A stretch of 64,000 bases of DNA from Massarina eburnea CBS 473.64. Its lineage: Eukaryota; Ascomycota; Dothideomycetes; Pleosporales; Massarinaceae. Shown here piece by piece: positions 1 to 12,775 of the stretch (within the stretch, counting starts at the first letter, position 1; each line of letters starts with the position of its first letter). The stretch spans positions 452,678 to 516,677 of the forward strand of contig MU006780.1 in assembly GCA_010093635.1 (NCBI GenBank). The letters are read 5' to 3'. The notes beneath the pieces are model-generated. The model was not told the DNA's origin and searched no databases. It saw only the letters and a program-made list of their open reading frames with translations. A program made the translations under genes and the position numbers.

Positions 1-384
1 ACATTTCCTAGAGAGGGACTTAATACATTTCCTAGAGAGGGACTTAATACATTTCCTAGAGAGGGACTTAATACATTTCCTAGAGAGGGACTTAATACAT
101 TTCCTAGAGAGGGACTTATAACATTTCCTAGAGAGGGACTTATAACATTTCTTAGAGAGGGACTTACAACATTTCCTAGAGAGGGACTTATAACATTTCC
201 TAGAGAGAGACTTACAATATTTCCTAGAGAGAGACTTATAACATTTCCTAGAGAGAGACTTATAACATTTCCTAGAGAGGGACTTATAATATTTCCTAGA
301 GAGGGACTTACTACACTTTCTAGAGAGAGACTTACTACACTTCCTAGAGAAGGACTTACTACACTTCCTAGAGAAAGACTTATA
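1..384. repeat. 24-bp tandem repeat array, 16 units
   Basis: Sixteen head-to-tail copies of a 24-bp unit (acatttcctagagagggact plus taat or a variant) run from the first base to 384. The first five units are nearly identical; later ones drift at a few positions (taat to tata, ctta to ctac, ggg to gag), mostly A/G or T/C transitions. Because unit 1 begins at the window edge, the array probably continues to the left. It lies in the AT-rich mutated block, so it may be a tandem part of a mobile element or subtelomere-like satellite DNA. No telomere-type TTAGGG units are seen. Confidence 0.95.
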
Positions 385-1931
385 ACAATACTAAGTAAAC
401 TATAATACTAAGTAAATAGCGTATAAGAAATAAGATAAATTAGTAATAAAACTAATATTAAGAAAAGGGCTTATTACTAGTAAAAGATAATTAGAATAAC
501 ACGAGCAATAGTTGCGCGCATTACTAGAGAGAGGTAAGTAGCATAATAAGTAAATTACAGCAGGATAACAGGCAGCTAAAGGAGCTAGCCTATAAAGGAT
601 TAGATAAGAAGCTAAGGCTAGCAAAGGAGGCAAATAAAGAAGATAGAAAGGAGCAGAAATAAATTGCAAGATTAGGAGATACAGGAGAAGATAAAGAATA
701 ATATAGCAAGCTTAGCGTAATACTTAGTGCCTAAAGCTACAGAGCTAAAGGACGAAGATAATAAGAGCGCAAGAAGGGCGTTAGAGAAGGTATTATAGTA
801 AGCAGAATAATTACTTCCTACTTTATTAACTACTAAACATCTTTACTTCGTTTCCTTAAGAGCAGACTAGCCTTTAACACTATGTCTACTATTAATACTA
901 GAAGGCCTACTATAGGAGAAGCATCTAACTCTAGTTAATTAAGACTATTGCTTTAACTAAAGGCGCTAGCGACTATTAAGCTTTTTAGTAAGTATAACGT
1001 TATAGAATAGCTTGCTAGCTATAACTACTGCGCAGGAACCTACAATTAGTTAGAGAGAGACAGGTTAGAGGTTCTTCTAGACTTCTGTTTAGAGCCTTGT
1101 AGACGAATAGTTAAACGCTTAAGTACTTTTAAGTAATAAGACTAGGAGCGTCTGCAGAAGAACATAAAGGAGCGCTAGAAAGAGCTTAATATCTCTTATT
1201 AAATAGGGACGCGCTAATTCTTTAAAGTATATATTAAGGAATGTACAGAAGGCAATATACTAATTACTAAGTACTATACTAATATATCTATATACACTAA
1301 CGCTTGTAAGGAGGCAGGTTAGATTATAGTAATAGAAGTAGGTTACTTCTTCTTTTAAAGACTAAATAGGTAAGACAAGGAAATAGTAATGTTCTATATG
1401 CTAGAGAAGGACTACCCTAAGGGTAAGAGTAAACTAACGTTTAAGATAGAAGAAATCTACACCTACCTAAAGATAGTTGCTAAACAGAGGCAGGGAATGC
1501 AGGCTTTTAAGAAAGGAGAAGCAGAGAGGGAGGCGTAGAGGATAACAAGAATCGCACGTAAATAGAATGCCTTAAATTTATTTATCGCCCTATTATAATT
1601 AATTATTAAAGACTTAAAGCTAGACTAATACTTAAATAAGGAGCTAGCTGTAAGCGCTAAGGTTAATCTGCAAGTAGAGGAGCTAGTACGTAACCTAAAT
1701 AGACTTAAGCTAGATATAGTGCATCTTACTTAAATTACTTAATATAAGTTAATAGCTAGTCTTATAAAGGACGTGCAGAACTATACCTACTTAGTAAGTA
1801 AGGTACTCTTCTAAGACACGCTAACTACTGCTGCAAAAACCCTGCAATAGCACACTAACAGACAGGATAGATCCTAGTTACTAGAGAACTAACAGCGAGT
1901 AAGATTACGATCCTCTAGCTGCTAAGGCAAG

Positions 1932-1973
1932 TGTTTTAAATATAGAAAAACATCTTATTTAATTAGAGACTGC
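1932..1973 (+). pseudogene. RIP-damaged gag zinc knuckle
   Basis: Read from TGT at 1932, the spacing is Cys, 2 residues, Tyr, 4 residues, Tyr, 4 residues, Cys, which is exactly a retroviral-type CCHC knuckle with two ligands lost. Both lost ligands are explained by single RIP-direction transitions (TGT to TAT and CAT to TAT). This anchors the gag identity of the surrounding relic. Confidence 0.6.
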
Positions 1974-2993
1974 TCTAAAATAATAACTCTAAAATTAAAT
2001 AGGTAGGCGTACAAGGAATAGCAGGATAACATGCGCATATAGCATTTTAGTTAATAAGGTAATAGGTTAGGCCTAATACTAGGAGTAGTCTTAAAAACTA
2101 TGCTTGCATAGTAGTTATAAAACAACCTGTTAGATAAATTTTATGTGTTACTAGACGCTGTAATGCGTCTAATAAGAGAGGTATACCTAGAAGTGTTTAC
2201 TAATAGAGTAAGTTCTAGACTAAAGCTAGAAGTATAATTAAATAGACTAGTAAATAAGGAGTAGCAGGATGTTAGTATTGCTAAGGTAACCTGCTAATTT
2301 AATAACTATTAGGTTATCTAGCGAGGATTAGATAAAGTCTTTCTACTTAATAAGGTAGATCTACGTTATATTATACTTGCCCTAGAAGTAAGTATAAACG
2401 CTGTTAAGGCTAGTGCTATAATATAAGGATAGACTAGGAATACGTAAGTACTAGTAGCAAAGGATATACTATAAAATACACGCAGAGCTTAAGTATAGAA
2501 ACTAAAGTCTGCAACTACACCTTTCTAAGGAGACTATAATAAGATACTAGAGCAGGTCCGCTGTAATATTATAGATAATTTTAGTTATAACAAGACAATG
2601 TGTAACCTTCCTATAGAGGCGCGGCTACATAATAACCTGTACGCAGTAATTACCCTACTAGCCTTAGTAGTAAAGCAGGCAAGGCAACTAGGCACTCTAA
2701 TTCTAAGAGCTAGTAATAGTATTAGATATCTTCTTAGAATAAAGGAGGAGAACGCGCTGCTAAGCACATTATAGCAGGAGATTAAAAGGCTTACCCTAGT
2801 AGACCTCCTCGCCTATAAGTTAATATAGAAGTTAATAATAGAGTTTATAAAGTAATAAGAGAAGCAGGATACGCAGGTAGACTCTAAGTATCTAGAAACT
2901 AACTGCGTAACTATGGCGACAAGTAGACGCGTAGGCAGCGGTAAACTTAATAACCTAGAGATTAATAATAAAGGTTAGGCTTAGCGAAGTAGT

Positions 2994-3039
2994 AGCTAAT
3001 TAGAGCTTACTAGGTTAACCTAGCGCGCTATAATTAGCT
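2994..3039. repeat. 46-bp near-perfect palindrome, copy 1
   Basis: The outer arms AGCTAATTA and TAATTAGCT are reverse complements, and the core TAGGTTAACCTA is itself a perfect palindrome; only three base pairs of the 46-bp dyad fail to pair. It matches copy 2 at 7773-7818 at 44 of 46 positions. Both differences are G in copy 2 and A here, in TpG contexts, as expected from RIP. Flanking sequence is not shared between the copies, so these are not simply LTR ends. Confidence 0.85.
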
Positions 3040-6000
3040 GTAGTAGAACATTAGTAAACGCAGCTGTAAATAGGCCTGCTAATAGAATTCTAGTCTAGGT
3101 TATAGAGTCTGTGTTATTTTAGACAATGAGTTTAACATTGTAGTATAAAATAGAGAGTAGCAGGGATACCTACTAGAAAGGAGCTAACAATGTTATAGAG
3201 AACAAGAAGGCCTAGGCAGATTAAGTTACTAGGCTAACTATTATAGCGAGTAAGCTACTGTAATATGTAGTCTACATTAGAGCACATTAAGCATAATGCC
3301 TCCTAGATACAGGGTCTTAAATTAACCTTCTCTGTAAATCTGCTGCTAAGGCACTTAGACTAGCGTATAAAGAAGCAGACCTAGAAGCTTTAAGAGATAG
3401 GTTAATAGCTACTAATAGATCTATAGATAGGTTCGTTAGCACTGCGTACAACATCCCTATTTAAATTTAGACTATAGTAATTAAGTCTAACTTTAAGATT
3501 GTTTATAACCTTACAAGGTTAATTATCCTAGGAGGCCTATAGTGCGCAGCAGCTTGTCTCTTAATGCAGTACAATGTCTATAGGCAAGTACATTACTAGA
3601 TCTTGTTATTAGATAGGAAAAGGAGCGTTATCTTTATTGCTGCTAAACTATTACTTTAAAACCTATAAAGGGTAGTAGAAGTATTAGTTTAGCAGAGGCA
3701 CCTAGTAGGAAACTAATCCTTAGCTGCTCTGCTAAGCAGAGTAGTTAAGGGCTAGTAAGCTTAGAACTAACAACCTAGTACTCTGTTAATATAGTCTAGC
3801 ACATCCCTGCTATGTAATTATAGGGTAGAGAAGTGCTAACAGAGAGAGAGCTAGGAGAATACAGCTAGTACTTAGACGTTGTAGATAGAGGCTAGTAGGG
3901 AAGTTTAGCGCTCCTTAAGGAAAGAGTTAAGAAATAGAGAGGGCTGCTTGCGTAAGTAAGCTGCAACTAAGAGGACAAGGTCTACTTAGTAATAGTAAAC
4001 TACCTAAAAGGTCTTATAATAGCAGCAGAACAAGCTAAGGAAGTAACACAGAGTTAGTAGATAGTTAAGATAGTAAGCTAAGCAAGGAGGCAAGTAGTAT
4101 CTTAATACTAGGTTAACAGGCCGCGTAGAATATAATACAGCGTTAACACTATGTACAAGTAAGTAGTATAGAAAGTCTACCCTGTTAATAAGCTGCGAGA
4201 AGCACAGAGGATAGAGTTTAGAGACCTAAACTAGCAATATGCAGCTATTAAAAGGTAGCTTCTTTAGGACAGCCTCTAACCTCTAGACATTAGACCCTTT
4301 AATTATCTATTTAAGAAGAGACATGCGTCTTTTCTAAGAAGAACAAGACTTACGCAGTAACAACTAAGTAAAGCAAATTTTAGAAAATAGCTTACAATAG
4401 AAGAGATTAACCTATTTAAATAGATGCTCTATAACTAAGAAGCTGCAGTAGCATTTACGTTTACTAAGTCTAGGCGTATTTATTTCTCTATTTCTCTACC
4501 CTATTACATTAAAATAATACCCTACACTGCATAGTAAGAGGGAGCCTTTCGTCCTCTAAAGAAGCTAGAGGAAGAATGTATTTGCATAATCTAGGAACGT
4601 ATCTAGAGAGGTACGCTAGAGCTGTGCGACAGTTAGTATTAAAACCTATAGTTCCTAGTGCTAAAGAAGGACAAAGGGTACTAACTTATTAGTAATGCAT
4701 AGAAATATAACGCAGTTACTATTAGAGATATAAACTTACTACTATGCGCAGATAACTTCTTAGAGAAATACGCAGGGTGCTAGATCCTAAGTCTAGTTAA
4801 CTACTTTTTAGGCTATAACTAAATAGAACTGCACGTTAATAGTTAAGACATTACCGCGTTTTAGACACTAAATAGTCTAGTCTAACAATGTATAATACTA
4901 ATAGGAGCTATAAATGCGCTAGCAGCTTTCTTACAGGTAATTATATAAATGCTAAGTAGGTACTTCCTCTATAATTGCGCACTGTTTATAGATAATGTCT
5001 ATGTTAGTAGCCTAAGAGACGACTATAAAGAGGAGGAGGCACTTCTAGGAGTAAGGTAGATAACTCTAGAGTATATCTAGCAGCTAGACTGTATACTAGC
5101 AGACATTAAACGCGCAGGCTTAATAGTGTCTAGAACAAAATACTACTAGGGGTGTAATTGCATTAACGTTGTTAGTTTTAAAGTTAATAGTAAGGGCTAC
5201 TATCCTTAGTAAGTAAAGGTTACTAAGATTGCTAAATAGCTAGAATGTAGAGACGTACGCGAAGTGCGAATGTTTATAGAAATCTATATATACTACTGCA
5301 TATAGATCTTCTATTTTATAATTATTACAAAACTACTGTTCCTCCTACTTAGAAAGGAAGTTATATAGCACTAGGGTTAAGAGTAGCAGGACGTAATAAG
5401 AGCGCTAAAATAGGCTATTACAACAGCGCTAGCTCTTGCTACGATTAACTATACCTCTAGACTTCCTATCTACCTTAGAGTTAACGCTAGTAAGCAAGGC
5501 GGTAGCGCGCTTATTAAACAAGTTAGCAAGAATAGAAAGCAATACCTAGTTCGTTTTAACAGTACTCTCTAGTTAAAAACAGAAAGCTTGTAGTATTTAA
5601 CAAAACTAGAATGCAAAGCAGTGCTGTAGGTACTTAAGAAGTTCTAGGTTTAGCTGTATAGAGTGCATTTTACTATTAAAACAGACGCGCAGACGCTAAT
5701 CGCTTAGCTAAATTAATCCTTAACAGACTTACCTAGTTTACTTATAAATTAATAGTTAGCTACTATCCTACTCTAGGATTTTAGTATTACCTATGTTAAA
5801 GGCAAGAAGCATATAGTTGCTAACGCACTCTCCTAGTACCCTTAGCTAGAGGGATAGGAGCAACTAGAAGAGCTAGAGGATAATTTAGATAAGTTTATTA
5901 ACTACAGCCTTGCAGAGATAGTAGAGTACGTTACCTTCGCATGCTACACTATAATAGTTAATAAACTAGAGGGATAAATACTTAGAACTATATACAGGGA

Positions 6001-7643
6001 TAATTTAGAAGAGATTGTACAATTCCTAACGTATCTCTAGAGTCCTCTTAGACTCTCGCGCAATGACACCCGCTAATAGAGATAACAGGCACTTACCTTC
6101 TTTACTTAGGATAGATATCTTTTTAAGAAATCCTTGCAAAATGTTACTATTAGAAGGGTAGTTAACAACGAAGATCTACGCATTACAATTATCTAGGAGA
6201 TACACTACTAGATTAGATACTACAGTATAAATAGAGTTATATCTATAATTGCCTAGTAATACTAGTAGAAGGACATTTAGGCTACAGTTAAAACATAGAT
6301 TAGACAATGTAACTAATGCTAACAGCGCTCTACTTCTTAAAAGAAGGACATATTAATATTAACTCTAGCTTACGCCCTGTAAGAGTAGGTTAGTATTAAC
6401 GTAGTCTATATACTATAATTAAAAAGTAAATATTTCCTAGTCCTTGCGCGTGAATATATCTCTAGATAGGTAGAAGGTTACGCACTGTTAAGTAATAATG
6501 CTAACTCTATTACAAAGTTTATCTACAAAGATATTATATATTAATAGAGCATAATAAGGCGCATTAATATAGATAGAGAACTAGAGAATAAGAAAGTAGT
6601 TACTGCATTAGCAGTAATATACAGCATTTATTAAGTCTAATCGTCTATATATAACCTACAGGCTATAGGGTTTATAGAAGGGGGATATAAACTAGTTGTT
6701 AACGCCCTAGCAAAGCTTAGAGGAGAATAGACAGATAACCTTTTAACAGTCTTGTAGGTAGACAGGTGCTCTGTCTATAAATTAACAGGCTATTCGCTAT
6801 TACAACTAGTTACTAGACAGAACCTAGTCCTACTAATTAAGCTTGCTCTTCTAATATAGCAGACTCTGCTATAAGGTAAAGTTAAGACTTGCAATAAACT
6901 CCTTACGCTACGCGCTGTCTAGCTAGATATACAAGACTAGAATATTAAGGATATAATATTACGAGTCTGCTAACTACGCGCGCGCAAGAAGGAATACTAG
7001 GACAAGAATAAGGATATCCTCTATTAAGATATAGGACCTAGTAATCTCGTCCTAATGTAGAATTTAGTCTAAGATATTAGTAAATCTAAGAAGGTTAAGC
7101 TGCTAGATAGATAGCTAGGACCTTACAGGATACAGCAGGCCGTCTAAGACAAAGGCTACTACTTACTTAAGAAGCTTAACAGCTCTACCTTTTATAATAC
7201 AATACTAGGTTATAAGCTTAAATAATTTGTCCTGTAGAAGGCAGAGGGCATCGCCTAGGAGGATTGTAGACGTCTCTAACTATAGGATAAGGACTAGTTT
7301 GCGCGTAGCTATAAGTAGAGAGACCTACCTAGAGTGTTAGACTATTAAGATTAGGAGCTAGGACACTTGCTAATAGACCTTGCTACTAGTAAGGACTAGC
7401 AGCAGTATCTCTAAGATATACTATACAGAGCTCTAGGCTACTAGTAACTAATAGTGTTTGTAGACCTAAATAAACTGCGCTAACGCAACGCTTAAGTTAT
7501 AGTTAAACCTAGAATACCTTTACATAACTATATCCCTGCAGGTTACTTTAACACGAGCTTAGACAGAAGCGCAAGTAACAGTAGCAGAGATAATAAGAGG
7601 TAAGAACCTAAGTATACTACTAGTAACTGTTAGGTAAGTAATA

Positions 7644-7712
7644 GTTACAAAGTAGGGGAGAGGATTATTACCTAAGGACAGAGAACTATCGCGAGGTTAC
7701 AAAGTAGGGGAG
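7644..7712 (+). repeat. 17-bp direct repeat, purine-tract-like
   Basis: gttacaaagtaggggag occurs at 7644-7660 and again at 7696-7712. A third near-copy, ending aagtaggggaggta, lies at 11232-11250. The purine-rich AAGTAGGGGAGG core placed after the integrase-like tail resembles a retrotransposon polypurine tract, from which plus-strand DNA synthesis is primed next to the 3' LTR. That role is an inference from position and composition. Confidence 0.5.
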
Positions 7713-7772
7713 GTGCCTCTAGACACTAACCTAGTACTAGGGTAATAGTAGATAAGGTATAATAAAGAGTGT

Positions 7773-7818
7773 AGCTAATTAGAGCTTGCTAGGTTAACCT
7801 AGCGCGCTGTAATTAGCT
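7773..7818. repeat. 46-bp near-perfect palindrome, copy 2
   Basis: This is the second copy of the dyad described at 2994-3039, in the same orientation and 4779 bp downstream. It keeps G at the two positions where copy 1 has A, so it is the less mutated copy. The pair brackets the protease-to-integrase part of the gypsy relic. Confidence 0.85.
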
Positions 7819-7999
7819 GTAGCAAACTAGTGCCTACTCTCTAACTGCTAGTATAGCTGCTACCTAATTTTAACTACTAAAGGTAAACAATCCTAGTTGC
7901 AAATAAAAGGTAAACGTAAAGCGAGGTTGTAAGTAGTAAAGATATAAGAAACTCCTACCCTCTACTGTCCTGCGTTAGTAAAACCTTACCTAGATTTAT

Positions 8000-10900
8000 T
8001 ACTCTAAGTATTCTCTACACTATCCTTATTACCTGCATACATTAGACTACTAGAAGATAATTCTAAGTATCTCTCTTCTTATACGATGCCCCTGAAAGCG
8101 CTACTATAACTAAGCCTAAGACCTAGAAGCTTTGTTATACTAGAAGTGCTTAAACTAGGTATTACCCTGCCTAAGGTTAGGAGCGCCCTGTAACTATTCC
8201 TAGGATCTAAACTTCTACATGCCCTAGGAACGTCTATTACTAAGATTATTACTTACATCTAGAGCTAGATAGTTAAGGAACGAAAAGCAGCGTATACGAA
8301 GCTAATAACTAACTGCTCTATATACCTAGATTGTATACTTAATATAATTAGCGCTATTAGAGATAAGATCTAACGCGACACTGCAGTAATAAACTTATAG
8401 GTAGGCCCTGCTACCTTCTAGAAAGACTATCTATTCTTAAAAGACGTTAAGGACTTTAAAGCTAAGCGTGCGAGAGAGTTGTTAAGTGCGCAAGAGAGAC
8501 TACAAGGGAAATAGAACACGCTAGGCTATTAGTTTATTACTAAAGTTATCCTAGTATTTAGCCCTTAGATATAGATGTATTACTAACCTATGTTAAATAT
8601 AGCATATATAGCAGAACAAGTGCTAGATATCTAAGCTATTACGCCTGTTATAAATACAAGTATTATACGCTGCATAGATACTAACACTCTATAGAAGGAT
8701 TAGTCTATAAGAGGGAGTAACTAGAATACAGCGTATAAGCTTGTTTAGGTTATACAGTAAAGCTTTAACAGTAGTAAGTAGTAGGGCAAGCTAGTAATTA
8801 ACGAGAAGGCTAGTTTGCTACAGGCCTAGAACATCTTCTAAGGATACCTTAATAGGAAACTACTATAGAAGCCATTGCAGCTAGTTAAGAAGGTCCTAAC
8901 TAGATAGATAAGAGAGAATAAGTTTATCGTACATCCTCGTAGTAGCATCCTTATTCTAATAGATAGCACTACAGGAACATGCGTAATTGTTAAAGTTACT
9001 GCACTAAACAAGGATAGCTATTAACAGGAGGTAGTTAATTAGGGCTAGGATGCAATAAGCCCTTGCAGATCTCTAATAGCAGGCGTACAATCTAGCATTA
9101 GAGCTAGGTTAATATAGTAAATAAGCCTAATAAATAAACGCGCCCTATAAACTCTAAGCGCTAGAAGCCTTATAGACGTATTAAGTATAATTCTAATATA
9201 GAAGCCTCTAACTAGGAGATAGAAAGTAGAGACTTAGAACTCCACAATTAACGCTATAGTAGGCTTAGAACCTCTTACTCTAAACGCTTCGCTCCTATCG
9301 CTGCAGGAGCCTCTTAAGGAACTATCCTATTAACAAGCTTTTCTAAAAGCCTAGTACAAAATTAGAGGCGTCTTAGAGATTATTAAGCATAAAGGCTTTA
9401 TATACGACTCTAAAGTTGCAAGTAACTTTACTTCTAAAGACGTTACTGCTATTTAAATAAGCTCTAGATATAACTGCATAAACTAGTTATTAGCGTTAGT
9501 AACTTACTTTAGGACTACTCCTGTAAGGCACAAGGCATTACAAGAGGACTAACTTGCTACTCTCTGCAAATACTACGTAGAGGCAGTAACTAAGGAACAT
9601 AGGGTTTGCTTCTATTATAAGAAAGCTACTACTACCTTTATTAGTATTGCTATCTACACGCTTAACAAGAGTTGCCTTACCTTAGTTCTAAACACAATAT
9701 AGACTTATTATTATAAATAGGCTAAGTTTAAAACAGATCCTACTACCTACATCCTGTTCTAGAAGAATGCACGAGGAGCTCGTAATAAAGATAACTTAAA
9801 GAGCTATTAATTCTAGCTAGCGCAACGCAGTTAGTACATAAACTACAATCGTATTATTAAATAGCTTAAGCTAGGGAAGGTAATCTAGTAGTTTTAGAAC
9901 ACAGGAACAGTTATTTGCCTTATCTTTTAATAGGTACATAAGCACCTAAGGTTGCAGAAGGTAATTAACGAATCCTATGCAATGTATAACTACTACACGC
10001 GCTAGATCTAGAGTAAGAGTAACCTTAGCTAGGGATAGATTATATTCTATTTGCCTATTTAATAACTTATACGCGCTAACCTAGAATACTAGATACTCTA
10101 TACTATGTTGCGCTACGAGCTCTATCTTATCTTATACCCTTACTACGCTAAGTCTGTAAAGCCTAGAGATACTATAAAGTTTAAATACATTAACTGTAAT
10201 ATCTTAGAGGTTACGTACAATAGTAGAGGCAAGGACATAGTTTAAGGTAGTGTCTCTTAGGATAAGGAAGACGAAAATAACTACACTTTTATGCTAGAAG
10301 GGTTCTATAAGTATATTAGCGAGTACTAGAAGTAGAGGGAAGTAAATAACCTTAGAAGCACTAGGTACATTAAAGCCTAGGATAACGCTAAGTATTTTCC
10401 TAGAGAGGTTAGCTAACTATTCCCTAATATGCAGTAGAGGAAGTACCTATACTACCTAGGAGATGCGCGCATTTTAGACCTATAACTCCTGCATAGATTA
10501 ACTAGCCTAGCTACAACCTAACGCTAAATAATGCTGCTATAGTATATATAGGTAGGACTAGACATATAGACTATAGAGATACTAGAGATAGGAACTTATA
10601 ATAAGATTGCTACTACTTATTATAACTGCACTACTGCACTAAAGACTCCTTCTAGCTATCTAAACAAGTATAGTAGTATTACCTAGCTATTCCCTAGAGC
10701 ATTGCTAATCTATTTCTCCTCTGCTATCTCGCGTGCTTTAGTTTGTTAAGAGCGCTAGGACTCCCTAGCTGTACTAGAGAAGCTAGCTAAATAATGTAGT
10801 AATACTATAACCTAGGATAAGTAGACTAAATAGGTTTAGGACACCTAGAGGAAGACAGCTAAGGCCGTGATTAATAGTTAGGAACTCTGTAAATAAGCAG

Positions 10901-11235
10901 AACAGCTAGTATACAGAGGTACTAACAATAGAAAGAGTATTAATTGTTCCTAGGTTAGAACTTATAGGCAAGGACCTACGCGTAAGGGCAATAACATTAC
11001 GCAAGTTAAAATTAATAGGAATGTTAACTAAGAGGACGCCCTAGACTAGCTCCTGCGCCTATGCAACGAGGACCTAGTAGAGAAGTAGCTTTAGGAGGAG
11101 ACTAAGTAGAGACTAAACCTGTACCCTAAGGAAGAGTAGGGAGACGATAGGTAGTTGCAGAACTAGATTAACATTATTTTTCCTTAGTAGGAGGTGTTTT
11201 TTTTAGAGTATAGATAACTCTATAGGATAGAGTTA
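8000..11235 (+). pseudogene. Unidentified RIP-degraded coding relic
   Basis: Between about 9400 and 11235 one forward frame reads as continuous protein if its TAG and TAA codons are taken as former CAG, CAA or TGG. Runs such as TAG TAG TTT TAG near 9890 become Gln-Gln-Phe-Gln. The hypothetical product is hydrophilic and Gln/Lys/Arg-rich near its end. I recognise no transposase, RT, integrase or JmjC motif with confidence. It could be a host gene captured by a transposon or the non-pol part of another element. The 8000-9400 part is less clear. Confidence 0.4.
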
Positions 11236-11749
11236 TAAGTAGGGGAGGTATGTACTGTAGTAACGTTGCAGGCTGCAGCGTGCTAAGTTAGTAGAGACTA
11301 AGCGAGTTCTTAGAGGTCTTGTATAAGATAACTAACAAGAACGAGCAACTATCTTATCCTATACACAACTTAATAAATTAATATCACGATTGTTCTATCT
11401 AGTTTTAATAATTATAGTGTAATTCTTGTTTGTCCTAAGCCTAACGGCACATTAGCACTAGACTTAAGGAGCACGTTACTCTTATAGATAGAATAATTGC
11501 CTTAGTAGCCTGTAGAGTACTCCTAGTTTTCTGCACTACTCTTACTACAGTACTATTTTATAACGCTAGCCTACCTTTAGGTTTAGTAGCACTTAAATAA
11601 GTACAGTACTGCTTTGCTATCTACTTACGCACAGTAGATAAACACTACCCTCTAGTAAGCTAAACTGCTATCCCCCTTATTAGTTAAGGCTAGGGAGCTA
11701 GAGGATACTAGCAGCCCTAAACCTAGGTCTAAATTGTTAGCTGCCTCCT

Positions 11750-12775
11750 CCCTGTAGTACCTCGCCTGCTGCTTATACCTCCTTACTACTTACCTAGATA
11801 TAGGACAGACCTTACTAGTTTAGTCTAGAAAGCTGCAGCAGCTAAAGCCTTTACTGCCTAGTAGGCAACACTGCTAACTAATAACGTTACTATCTTCTTA
11901 GACAGATCTAAGTAATACCTTAATAAGGTTAAGAGAGTTACCTATAGCTATACTATATACTAAAGGCAGAAACTATCTACTAAAGGTAGTAGCTTACTTA
12001 ACCTCTAATCTTACGTGTTTAACGCAGAGGCTGTAGGGGCATAGTAAGCTCTTTAGCGTATACTTACTCTTACTAGGGCTATACAGTACCTCTAACGTAT
12101 CTAGATATATATTAATAGTACCTTAGTTATCTAGTACCTCTGCGGCACTGCTGCCTCTTTATTCTAATAGGCGTTCCTTAACTGCTAGCAGGCTATAGAC
12201 ATGCTTAATATTAAGGTTAAATAGACCCTAGGCTATACTAGCCTTAAGGGCAACAAACAGGCTAACATACTTGCTAATTAGGAGGCTAAAAGCCTCTAAG
12301 AACTGTATAGATAAGCTGCTAAACCTACTATTACTAGCCTCTGCTCTAACGCTTAGGCACTAGATAGGCTTATAGCCTATTAATAGTAGTCTGCCTACGC
12401 CTCTAAACTCTTAGCCTAGTATAAATATTAGCAGCTGCCTTACGATGTTACAGAGCCTAAAGGACTACGCTTAGAATAACAAGCGCTTAGCAAGTTACTA
12501 GCTATCTGCACTATATATAGAGACTTTACCTAGTACTATAAGAAGTTTAGGCATAAGGACGCAGAGCTATTCTACTTCTGTAGTAACTATAAGACACTAG
12601 ATTACCTTATTTACTACTCCTATAGCTAGAAGGCTTTTTACTTCTAGCTACACTAGCCTATTGTTCCTCTAAAGGACTACAAGGACAGCAAGGCGTACCT
12701 TAGGACACTACTTAACTACCTAGAAGACTTTAAAGACTTCCTTACTCTTACTACCTTATAATAGGCCTCTTTACT
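11750..12775 (+). mobile_element. LINE-type retrotransposon 3' fragment (RNase H end)
   Basis: Read through RIP stops, this segment contains an RNase H-like domain: an IFLDRS-like version of the TDGS strand near 11895, a FNAEAVGA-like helix near 12020, an IDST-like strand near 12105, and a GYTSLKGNKQANILAN-like version of the GHTGIKGNEEADxLA motif near 12230-12290. A Cys-containing tail follows (near 12570-12620) that resembles the end of Tad1/I-type LINE ORF2. An upstream RT domain is not evident, so this is a 3' fragment, which is common for LINEs. The first catalytic Asp context is altered, so it cannot be functional. Confidence 0.6.

Larger units (their letters stand above)
820..7712 (+). 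mobile_element. Degenerate Ty3/gypsy-type LTR retrotransposon relic
   Basis: Conceptual reading through RIP stops shows, in order: a gag-like stretch with a CX2CX4HX4C zinc knuckle at 1932-1973, in which the second Cys and the His are now Tyr (TGT to TAT, CAT to TAT, both RIP-type transitions); an aspartic protease motif LLDTGS near 3300-3320; a reverse transcriptase around 4640-5330 whose catalytic FIDD box (4985-5004) reads FIDN after a G-to-A change; an RNase H-like stretch around 5600-5870; and an integrase C-terminal-like stretch near 7030-7250 (LDRQLGPYRI-like). Gag-protease-RT-RNase H-integrase order is that of the gypsy superfamily. No paired LTRs could be defined by eye, so the boundaries are approximate, and the 1980-3240 interval may contain a second inserted relic. 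Confidence 0.65.

Noticed and set aside
400..2767. Minus-strand frames of 60-89 codons in the RIP block
   Set aside because: They start with non-ATG codons or lie in AT-rich mutated DNA and give hydrophobic low-complexity text. They are by-products of composition.
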